From Actinomycetota bacterium (GTDB taxonomy: Bacteria > Actinomycetota > Humimicrobiia > Humimicrobiales > Humimicrobiaceae): a stretch of 5,258 nt of DNA. The stretch is taken from positions 1 through 5,258 of the forward strand of contig JAGYMN010000083.1 in NCBI GenBank assembly GCA_018400395.1, in the 5' to 3' direction. Positions 1 through 5,152 of this stretch are shown here, one piece after another (within the stretch, counting starts at the first letter, position 1; every line of letters begins with the position of its first letter). The notes under the pieces were generated by a model. That model was not told the origin of the DNA, searched no databases, and saw only the letters and a list, made by a program, of their open reading frames with translations. A program made the translations under genes and the position numbers.

Positions 1-2
1 GA

Positions 3-713
3 TATCCCAGAGTGATAACAGCGGGATCAATAGAAGAAAAAAGAAAAGAGATGGATGAGATATATCAGAGCTATATCGAAAAGGATATATCTTTACTACT
101 TAAGATTCAGAAGACTGAGAAGATATCGGATCTTGGCAAATTGCTGGCTTCACAGATAGGAAGACTGGTTAACTACCATGAGATATCAAATACATTGAAT
201 ATAGCATCTGAAACACTGAAAAAATATTTATGGTATCTGGAAAAGACATTTATAATAAATAGGGTAAATCCATTCTTCAAGAATATAAGGAAAGAAATAA
301 CCAGATCTCCAATATATTATTTTCACGATATTGGATTAAAAAATTATTCTTCCGGGCTGTTTACAGGCTATGCTGATTTATTGGAACCGGGCTTTCTATT
401 TCAAAATTTTATATATAACATCCTTAGGAATATTTATCCTCCTGGTATGGTTTCAATAAAATTCTGGAGGACTCTCGATAAAGCTGAGGTGGATTTCATA
501 TTATCATTAGGTTATAATCATATTCCTGTTGAGGTAAAATATAAATTTATGAAGTCTCCTGAAGTCAATAGGTCATTAAGGAGTTTTATAAAAAAATATA
601 ATCCCAAAAAAGCAATTATTGTAAATCTGGATTATAAAGATTCTGTAAAGATTGAAAATACAGAAGTACTTTTTTTGCCATATTATGAAATGGATAATAA
701 TACGGTATTTTAA
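3..713 (+). CDS. AAA_14/DUF4143 family ATPase, C-terminal part (cut by left window edge)
   Basis: The frame is open to the window edge and begins in the middle of a gene. The first codons read YPRV, the end of the GG(Y/F)P motif that closes the ATPase half in this family, so roughly 190 N-terminal residues with the Walker motifs lie outside. Counting from the GTG at 12, which is probably not the true start, residues 43-85 form the helical winged-helix-like part of DUF4143 (NYHEISNTLNIASETLKKYL). SPIYYFHDIGLKNY (99-112) is the typical F-x-D-x-G-L segment. A PD-(D/E)XK nuclease-like fold follows, with FWRT, D161 in AEVDF and E174-V-K176 in VEVK. The family's first acidic residue (usually F-E-N-F) is Q131 here, so nuclease activity is doubtful. 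These proteins are cytoplasmic P-loop ATPases that are common in many copies in anaerobes; their cellular role is not established. The stop is TAA, and the 47-bp repeat begins 17 bases later. Confidence 0.9.
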   Translation, partial: YPRVITAGSIEEKRKEMDEIYQSYIEKDISLLLKIQKTEKISDLGKLLASQIGRLVNYHEISNTLNIASETLKKYLWYLEKTFIINRVNPFFKNIRKEITRSPIYYFHDIGLKNYSSGLFTGYADLLEPGFLFQNFIYNILRNIYPPGMVSIKFWRTLDKAEVDFILSLGYNHIPVEVKYKFMKSPEVNRSLRSFIKKYNPKKAIIVNLDYKDSVKIENTEVLFLPYYEMDNNTVF

Positions 714-723
714 ATTGCAAAAA

Positions 724-788
724 ACCTGATTTATACATTTGTTAGCATATTTGTGTAATACGGGGTGCCGCCTCCAATAATATCAGGT
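724..788. repeat. Short inverted repeat framing the first repeat copy
   Basis: ACCTGAT at 724-730 is the exact reverse complement of ATCAGGT at 782-788, and together they enclose the first tRNA-end-like repeat. As RNA this gives a 7-bp stem with a 51-base loop. No U-run follows, so it is not a standard intrinsic terminator. The inverted repeat is not present around the copy at 3407-3453, so it is not a fixed part of the repeated unit and may be chance. Confidence 0.35.
730..776 (+). repeat. Repeat copy 1, ending like a tRNA(Cys) 3' end; candidate att remnant
   Basis: This 47-bp segment matches 3407-3453 at 44 of 47 positions. Its right end, CGGGGTGCCGCCTCCA, has the form of a T-stem 3' strand, a 7-base acceptor strand (TGCCGCC), discriminator T and CCA. 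U73 plus a GGCGGCA/TGCCGCC acceptor is typical of bacterial tRNA(Cys). No matching tRNA 5' half (GGCGGCA, anticodon arm, CCCCG) lies upstream, and the T-loop positions fit only partly, so this is a fragment and not a tRNA gene. The left part (GTTAGCATATTTGTGTAATA) is shared with copy 2 but has no tRNA counterpart. Read on the - strand it encodes GGGTPYYTNMLT followed two codons later by a stop. Confidence 0.7.
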
Positions 789-999
789 AAATTAGTCTTC
801 TTCTATGTAAAAAGTATTTTTTATTCTCCAAATTCTTAATAATCCAAGAGATAAGTTTAAGGGATAATAGATTAAGGCTTACGAAAGATTTAGTTAATAA
901 TAACATGTTTGACTATTTGAATAAATGCGCTAACAGTTGTAAATAGCAGAATAGTATTATATTATATAAATGAATGACTAATGAAGGATTATTTTAAGA
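777..999. other. AT-rich spacer with a leader-like remnant
   Basis: No convincing gene is visible between the first repeat and the toxin-antitoxin operon. The notable stretch is 877-913. GCTTAC followed by ATAAC and then ATGTTTGAC resembles the leader and first codons of the ATPase at 2020 (GCTTAC at 1989-1994, then ATAACAATGTTTGAT). The reading frame from ATG 905 (MFDYLNKCANSCK) stops after 13 codons, so if it is related it is only a vestige of an ATPase start. The right end of the spacer carries the likely promoter of the toxin-antitoxin operon. Confidence 0.3.
937..970 (+). promoter_or_regulatory. Possible promoter of the toxin-antitoxin operon
   Basis: TTGTAA (937-942) could serve as a -35 box and TATATT (958-963) as a -10 box, but the 15-base gap is shorter than ideal; TATAAA at 965-970 is another -10 candidate. 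The TATTATATTATATAAA stretch is nearly self-complementary. That would suit autorepression by the antitoxin or toxin complex, as is usual for such operons, but no operator can be assigned from sequence alone. Confidence 0.25.
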
Positions 1000-1215
1000 A
1001 TGAGGAGTAAGATGAAGAATATTATCATTAAAAAGATGGGTATATTAGAACGCCTGCGGATCATGGAGGAACTTTGGAATTCTATTTTATATGAAGGATC
1101 CGAAATAGAAACTCCGGAATGGCATAGGGAAATAGTTAAAGAGAGAAAAAGGAAGATGGAAAATGGTAAAGCAGAATTTATTTCTATAGATAAATTGAAA
1201 GCAATGCGTAAATGA
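1000..1215 (+). CDS. Antitoxin of a type II toxin-antitoxin pair (Unstab_antitox / TIGR02574-like)
   Basis: This small, charged, helix-rich protein has 71 residues, or 67 if translation starts at ATG 1012. The ERLRIMEELWNSI segment (17-29) matches the conserved start of the 'putative addiction module component' family, where a short hydrophobic helix carries an E-x-x-W-x-S-I signature. The rest (TPEW 38-41, then a Lys/Arg/Glu-rich helix, then an IDKLKAM tail) corresponds to the family's toxin-binding helix and the usual W-E-E-V-K-like end. Such antitoxins bind and neutralise the partner toxin and normally repress their own operon. The stop codon overlaps the toxin start as ATGA, so the two are translationally coupled. 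Family assignment rests on pattern and on the partner gene; there is no clear DNA-binding domain. Confidence 0.8.
   Translation: MRSKMKNIIIKKMGILERLRIMEELWNSILYEGSEIETPEWHREIVKERKRKMENGKAEFISIDKLKAMRK
1002..1007 (+). promoter_or_regulatory. Shine-Dalgarno GAGGAG that favours the ATG at 1012
   Basis: GAGGAG lies four bases before the ATG at 1012, the fifth codon of the longest antitoxin frame. The ATG at 1000 has only AAGGA at 984-988, about 11 bases away. The 67-residue form starting MKNIII is therefore the more likely product, although the gap at 1012 is slightly short and both starts may be used. Confidence 0.5.
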
Positions 1216-1523
1216 TTAAGATAAAGGGTGTTTCAGTTATCAAAGAAGCAGTTGCTGGCCTGGATGATGGAAGAATGTTTTATGAGCGGAAAAGCCCCGG
1301 AGTTGGTAATTACTTTTGGGATAGCCTGATTGCAGATTTCGAATCTCTCATAATTTATGCAGGTATTCATAAAAAGAAGTATGGTTTATATCAAATGCTT
1401 GCAAAACGGTTTCCCTACATTATTTATTATGACATAGTTGAAGAGTTTGCATATATAATTGCAGTTTTACCAATGCGACAGGATCCAGCATGGATCAAGG
1501 AAATTATTAAAACAAGAAGTTAA
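1212..1523 (+). CDS. RelE/ParE superfamily toxin
   Basis: The 103-residue protein has the ParE/RelE toxin plan. An N-terminal helical pair carries the A-x-x-D-L/YYE-type signature, here AGLDDGRMFYERKSPGVGNYF (15-35), and is followed by the strand KRFPYIIYYDI (65-75) and the C-terminal strand and motif AVLPMRQDPAWI (84-95). In the family this end usually reads A-V-x-H-x-R-R-D-P-x-W. Here the His position is Pro86 and the second Arg is Gln90, so some active-site character may differ. Members act either as ribosome-dependent mRNA interferases (RelE) or as gyrase poisons (ParE); the sequence does not decide which. Translation is coupled to the antitoxin by a 4-base overlap, and no strong ribosome binding site of its own is seen. 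Length is normal for the family and nothing suggests truncation. Confidence 0.88.
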   Translation: MIKIKGVSVIKEAVAGLDDGRMFYERKSPGVGNYFWDSLIADFESLIIYAGIHKKKYGLYQMLAKRFPYIIYYDIVEEFAYIIAVLPMRQDPAWIKEIIKTRS

Positions 1524-1530
1524 AAAATAG

Positions 1531-1596
1531 TTAGTTATCACAATAGGTCATTAGATGATTTTTATATTATGATTTGTAATCTATAACTAATTTTTT
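1531..1596 (+). terminator. Possible weak terminator or structured 3' UTR after the toxin gene
   Basis: TTAGTTAT (1531-1538) pairs perfectly with ATAACTAA (1583-1590), and six T residues follow at once (1591-1596). ACAA (1540-1543) with TTGT (1574-1577) can extend the stem inside an internal loop, and the A-rich bases before the stem can pair with the T run. The stem is AT-rich with a long loop, so it would be a poor classical intrinsic terminator. Its position, 7 bases after the toxin stop, supports a role in ending the operon. Confidence 0.35.
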
Positions 1597-1607
1597 ATAA
1601 GTGTTAA

Positions 1608-1676
1608 AAATATACTGCATTTAGAGAAGAATTCCATTATGATGTACTGAAAGCAAAGGGCTTTATTAAAGGGTGA
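1608..1676 (+). pseudogene. Possible 3' remnant of an unidentified gene
   Basis: After a stop at 1605-1607 the + frame is open for 22 codons and includes EEFHYDVLKAKGFIKG before a TGA at 1674-1676. The residue mix looks protein-like rather than random AT-rich translation. There is no start codon with a ribosome binding site, and I do not recognise the family. It may be the tail of a deleted cargo gene, but a chance open frame of this length cannot be excluded. Confidence 0.15.
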
Positions 1677-1734
1677 TTTACACAGCAGTTTATATTAAAT
1701 ATTAGCAGTCTTACTCTTTTCATAGAATTATTGA

Positions 1735-1851
1735 CTATAACAATGAAACTAATCCAGTGCCGCCTCCAGATCCTAAATACATCATATAACCCAATACTAA
1801 TGATACATGATTTTCAGGATTATCTGGCAAATAATAAAGAATAGACTTTTA
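1735..1851 (-). pseudogene. Possible small - strand coding remnant with a GGGTG tail
   Basis: On the - strand an open frame runs between in-frame stops at 1849-1851 and 1735-1737. It includes LPDNPENHVSLVLGYMM, then GSGGGTGLVSLL before the stop. No good start codon or ribosome binding site is seen; a TTG at 1828-1830 is the only weak candidate. The same frame at the first repeat gives LPD, II, then GGGTPYYTNMLT, so the two share an LPD...GGGT pattern differing by 16 codons in frame. I do not recognise the product. It could be a decayed repeat-borne gene or an accident of the repeat sequence. Confidence 0.25.
1751..1768 (+). repeat. Repeat copy 3 (partial): tRNA(Cys) 3'-end-like core
   Basis: AATCCAGTGCCGCCTCCA shares the exact 12-mer GTGCCGCCTCCA with copy 1 and lies in the same orientation. 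AATCC before it resembles the T-loop/T-stem junction of a tRNA, but the segment is one base short of a canonical spacing. The left flank conserved in copies 1 and 2 is missing. A GC-rich 12-mer recurring in such AT-rich DNA is unlikely by chance. It falls between the toxin-antitoxin operon and the second ATPase, where a module border would be expected. Confidence 0.5.
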
Positions 1852-1920
1852 AAATATTTCTTCTTCAAGGTGTAGGAAAATTCAATGAAATTACAGGCTT
1901 AAAAAGTTCAAGTATTATTT

Positions 1921-2019
1921 AGTTTTACTTTTATACAATAATTTAATATAATAACCCTTACTTTATTACATAAATATCAAATAATATCGCTTACTTTATA
2001 GCAATTATCTAGTATAACA
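1921..2019 (+). repeat. Three degenerate 33-bp tandem repeats abutting the ATPase start
   Basis: The units are 1921-1953, 1954-1986 and 1987-2019, ending exactly at the base before ATG 2020. By hand alignment pairs match at 21-22 of 33 positions. The best conserved parts are TTACTTT at unit positions 5-11, CA at 16-17 and ATAA at 28-31. The period is about three helical turns, so the TTACTTT boxes (1925, 1958, 1991) would face the same side of the DNA. This could be an array of regulator-binding sites controlling the ATPase, or simple tandem duplication. No clear -10/-35 pair or Shine-Dalgarno can be fixed within it. Confidence 0.5.
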
Positions 2020-3372
2020 ATGTTTGATCGGGAAATAATAGAAGAATTAGATAGATGGGCAAAAAGATCCAATAGAAAGCCTCTTATACTGCGTGGTGCC
2101 AGGCAGGTAGGTAAAACAACGGCAGTAGAGATCTTTTCAAAGAAGTTTGAACAATATATTTATTTAAATCTTGATATTCGATCAGAGAGTAGAATTTTTC
2201 AAAGAGGATATGACATTGATCAACTTGTCCAGGCTATTTTTTTAGAGAAGAATAAAGCAATTTCCAGCGGGAAGCTGCTTATATTTATAGACGAAATACA
2301 AAACTCTCCTGAAGCTGTCTCCATGTTAAGATATTTTTATGAATCAAAATCTACAAGATATTATCACGTTATTGCAGCAGGCTCTCTATTAGAATCACTT
2401 ATCAGTAAAAATATAAACATTCCTGTTGGCAGGGTAGAATATTTATATATGAAACCTTTGAACTTCAGGGAATATTTAAATGCAATAGAAAATATCCCAT
2501 CTCTTGATATTTTAAAACAAATGCCTTTTCCTGATTTTGCTCATGAAAAATTATTGAAGGATTTTTATCAGTATACATTAATCGGAGGAATGCCGGAAGT
2601 TGTAAAAACATATAAAAAGGATAGAGATATTGCCGGGCTAAGGACAGTTTATGAAAGCCTCCTGACATCATACCTCGATGATGTTGAAAAATATGCAAGG
2701 AACAATACTATTGCCAATGTTATAAGGCATGCAATAGAAAATTCTTTTTACTCGGCAGCTAAAAGAATAAGCTTTGAAGGATTTGGCCATTCAAAATATA
2801 GATCAAGAGAAATGTCTGAGGCCTTAAAGATAATTGAAAAAGCAATGTTAATATATTTAATGTATCCTACAACTGCGGTTAACATTCCAATTGAACCTGA
2901 TAATAAAAAATCTCCAAGGCTGCATATCCTTGATACTGGACTAATAAATTATTTTGCAGGACTCCAAAAGGAACTATTCGGCACCAGGGATCTGGATAGC
3001 TTTTGTGAAGGAAAAATTGCTGAGCACATAGTGGGGCAGGAACTGATGGCAGAAAGTCAAAGTATTATAAAGAAAGTCGGGTTCTGGGTAAGAGAAAAAA
3101 AACAATCAAGTGCCCAGGTTGATTATGTGATACCTTTTAATGATTATCTTATACCTATTGAAGTTAAAAAAGGGAAAGCAGGCAGACTAAGATCATTGCA
3201 TGAATACATTGATAGGGCTCCGCATAATTATGCAGTAAGAGTGTATTCTGGTAAATTATCAATTGATACAGTCAAGACAATAAGGGGAAAGAAATATTTT
3301 CTTTTAAACCTGCCATTTTATCTGGTGGGAAAAATAAACGACTATTTGGATTGGTTTTTGCAGAAAATATGA
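2020..3372 (+). CDS. AAA_14/DUF4143 family ATPase, full length
   Basis: This complete 450-residue protein has the normal family length. The N-terminal P-loop ATPase shows Walker A GARQVGKT (26-33), Walker B LLIFIDE (86-92), sensor-like AAGSLLE (119-125) and GRVE (137-140) before KPLNFREYL. GGMPEV (189-194) closes this half. The DUF4143 half includes a helical region, SPRLHILDTGL (298-308), E335 in KIAEH and a PD-(D/E)XK-like core with D368 (QVDYV) and E381-V-K383 (IEVKKGK). Unlike the partial ATPase at the left edge, all the acidic nuclease-like positions are present. The family is cytoplasmic with an unproven role. Starting at 2020 gives the usual MFDREIIEELDRW beginning, but no Shine-Dalgarno precedes it (CTAGTATAACA), so translation may be weak or leaderless. 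It ends just before the third repeat and is convergent with the transporter gene. Confidence 0.93.
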   Translation: MFDREIIEELDRWAKRSNRKPLILRGARQVGKTTAVEIFSKKFEQYIYLNLDIRSESRIFQRGYDIDQLVQAIFLEKNKAISSGKLLIFIDEIQNSPEAVSMLRYFYESKSTRYYHVIAAGSLLESLISKNINIPVGRVEYLYMKPLNFREYLNAIENIPSLDILKQMPFPDFAHEKLLKDFYQYTLIGGMPEVVKTYKKDRDIAGLRTVYESLLTSYLDDVEKYARNNTIANVIRHAIENSFYSAAKRISFEGFGHSKYRSREMSEALKIIEKAMLIYLMYPTTAVNIPIEPDNKKSPRLHILDTGLINYFAGLQKELFGTRDLDSFCEGKIAEHIVGQELMAESQSIIKKVGFWVREKKQSSAQVDYVIPFNDYLIPIEVKKGKAGRLRSLHEYIDRAPHNYAVRVYSGKLSIDTVKTIRGKKYFLLNLPFYLVGKINDYLDWFLQKI

Positions 3373-3406
3373 AGGATTCAATAAAAATTATAAGTGTTAC
3401 TTGATC

Positions 3407-3453
3407 TTTATACTTCTGTTAGCATATTTGTGTAATACGGGGTTCCGCCTCCA
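3407..3453 (+). repeat. Repeat copy 2, ending like a tRNA(Cys) 3' end; candidate att remnant
   Basis: This segment matches 730-776 at 44 of 47 positions without gaps. The differences are two in the left flank and one in the acceptor-like part (GTTCCGCCTCCA instead of GTGCCGCCTCCA). Like copy 1 it lies shortly after the stop of a DUF4143 ATPase, 34 bases here. On the - strand it reads GGGTPYYTNMLTEV then stop; the core difference is silent in that frame (GGC/GGA). It sits in the 160-bp convergent gap before the transporter gene, where no hairpin with a T-run was found. Confidence 0.7.
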
Positions 3454-3532
3454 TAATAATTTTGTATCCATATTCTTTTCAATAATTAAGCTCAGCAGTT
3501 GGTCATTAAGAGGAATTAGCAGACTGATTATA

Positions 3533-5152
3533 TTAGCGGTTTGTAAAATTTGTTAAAACGCTACTTGCAATATTGTCGGCATGATCGCCAATTCTTTCAA
3601 GGTTTCTTAAGGTATCTGTAAATATAACATCTGTTCTGACATCACATGTGCCTTCCTTTAGTCTTCTTATATGGTTTTTTTTGAATTTCTTCTCGGAAGC
3701 ATCGATCTGATCTTCCAGCTCAATTACTTTTTTAGCCAGTTCTTTGTCATCTTTTTTAAGAGATCTTATAGAATCATTGTATGCCGACCTTGCTTTTTTA
3801 AACATTAAGTCCATTTCTTTTTTTGCTATTTCTGTAAACTTTTCTTCTTTACTTATTTTATCCATTGCAGAAACAGCTATATTATTTGAGAGGTCTGCTG
3901 TTCTTTCTATATCTGTAATAGCATGCAATAGCTTGATATGCATTTGATATTCTTTCTCACTTAGTTCATTGGTCGGGATTCTATCAACATAATTTTCTGC
4001 AAAATAGCAAAGGTCATCAATTAAATCCTCATTTTTAAAAACTTCTTTAGCAGCTTTTTCATCATTTTTGATCAATGCTCTATTGGAAAGGTCCAGCATG
4101 TTTAAAGCAATTTTAGAAATCCTGTTTATTTCCCTGGAAGCTTGAGAAAGAGCCATAAAAGGAGTTCTTAAAAATCTTTCATCCAAATATTTTGATCCTC
4201 TTTCTTCTGTTTTGATAATCTCTCCCGGGATTACTTTCTTGGTCAGTGTGACTAAAAAACCTGTGAATGGTAATATCAGCAAAATAGAGATGATATTATA
4301 GATTGTATGAGCATTGGCAATCTGTCTGGGTAGGCTGGCGGAAGTCATGCTTATCAAAGAGGAGTAGGGCTGGATAAAGGGTATAAATATTGCAACTGTT
4401 ACCACATTCATAAATATCTGAATAAATGCTGCTCTTTTTGCTGATCTGCATGAACCAAGGGAAGCAATAAATCCTGTTACACAGGTTCCGATGTTGGCTC
4501 CGAGTATCAGGGCAATAGCAGCAGGCAGGCTTATTACATTGCCCATACCCATTGCTATTGCAAGGCCTGTTGTAGCAGAGCTGCTCTGGATGACTGCTGT
4601 AAAAATAGCTCCCGCAAATATACCCAGTATAGGTATTGAACCGAATCTTACCAGGGTATCGATAATAACTGGATAGTCCATTATACCTTTTGCGCCATCT
4701 GACATAGTTTTCATTCCCAGGAATAATATGCCGAAACCGAGAAGTATCTGTCCTATTTGACTGTATTTTCTAAACTTTGGAAATATATACAGGACGAAGC
4801 CGGCAATAATCATTAGAAGGAAAAAATTACCGATGGGAAATGCAACTATTTGTGCAGTGACAGTAGTGCCTATTTCCTGTCCCATTATTATTCCCACTGA
4901 CTGTTCAAGTGTTAATAAACCGGCATTCATTAAACCGATCTGGGTAACCATAGTCAGGCTGCTGCTCTGGATCAGAGTAGTGGTTACTGCCCCTACAAGG
5001 ATACCCTTATACTTGTTGCTGGTCATTCTTTCAAGGAGTTTTTTTAACTTTGAGCCAGCAATCTTTTTTAGACCGTTACTTAACATCCTGATTCCAAAAA
5101 GAAATAGGGCAAGACCGGCAAAAACCTGTAAGATTATATCAAATTGCTTCAT
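3533..5152 (-). CDS. Na+/phosphate cotransporter (NptA/PhoU-domain type)
   Basis: This 539-residue inner-membrane protein imports or exchanges phosphate with Na+. The membrane half (1-305) carries the family's two related repeats. The first has VTTTLIQSSSLT with QSSS at 62-65 and GQEIGTTVTA at 91-100. The second has FTAVIQSSSATT with QSSS at 189-192 and GANIGTCVTG at 218-227. Hydrophobic segments are visible near 5-20, 105-125, 134-150, 173-200, 206-230, 243-262 and 284-305. Residues 330-539 form a helical PhoU-like domain with its two acidic metal-binding motifs, DIERTAD (414-420) and NLERIGDHADN (517-527). This is the usual architecture of bacterial NptA relatives with a fused PhoU domain. 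ATG 5152 is chosen because it gives the standard MKQFDIILQVFAGLALFLFG start. No adjacent phosphate gene is seen. Its base composition looks less AT-rich than the accessory genes, consistent with resident chromosome. Confidence 0.95.
   Translation of the reverse strand: MKQFDIILQVFAGLALFLFGIRMLSNGLKKIAGSKLKKLLERMTSNKYKGILVGAVTTTLIQSSSLTMVTQIGLMNAGLLTLEQSVGIIMGQEIGTTVTAQIVAFPIGNFFLLMIIAGFVLYIFPKFRKYSQIGQILLGFGILFLGMKTMSDGAKGIMDYPVIIDTLVRFGSIPILGIFAGAIFTAVIQSSSATTGLAIAMGMGNVISLPAAIALILGANIGTCVTGFIASLGSCRSAKRAAFIQIFMNVVTVAIFIPFIQPYSSLISMTSASLPRQIANAHTIYNIISILLILPFTGFLVTLTKKVIPGEIIKTEERGSKYLDERFLRTPFMALSQASREINRISKIALNMLDLSNRALIKNDEKAAKEVFKNEDLIDDLCYFAENYVDRIPTNELSEKEYQMHIKLLHAITDIERTADLSNNIAVSAMDKISKEEKFTEIAKKEMDLMFKKARSAYNDSIRSLKKDDKELAKKVIELEDQIDASEKKFKKNHIRRLKEGTCDVRTDVIFTDTLRNLERIGDHADNIASSVLTNFTNR

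Larger units (their letters stand above)
1524..2019. other. 496-bp AT-rich spacer between toxin and ATPase
   Basis: No intact gene is supported here. From left to right the spacer holds the stem and T-run after the toxin, the short + strand frame ending at 1676, the tRNA-end-like core at 1751-1768 inside a - strand open frame, and the 33-bp tandem repeats from 1921 to the ATPase start. The stretch 1852-1920 shows nothing beyond AT-rich sequence. The mixture of coding traces and a repeat border suggests a junction between successive insertions that has decayed. Confidence 0.5.

Noticed and set aside
741..776. Intact tRNA gene ending at 776 (or at 1768 or 3453)
   Set aside because: Only the 3' T-stem/acceptor/CCA part is present. 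No GGCGGCA 5' acceptor strand, D-arm, anticodon arm or CCCCG T-stem strand precedes any of the copies.
741..776. Integron attC site
   Set aside because: GTTAGCA only approximates the GTTRRRY core, no paired RYYYAAC partner lies at a suitable distance, and no integron integrase is visible.
2465..2698. 77-codon open frame on the - strand
   Set aside because: It lies wholly inside the ATPase gene on the opposite strand, matches no family I recognise, and has no regulatory context.
730..3453. CRISPR array
   Set aside because: Only three dispersed copies exist, separated by about 1 and 1.7 kb of genes, with no regular spacers and no cas genes.
3454..3532. Bidirectional terminator between the convergent ATPase and transporter genes
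   Set aside because: I found only short imperfect pairings and no GC-rich stem with a T-run on either strand.
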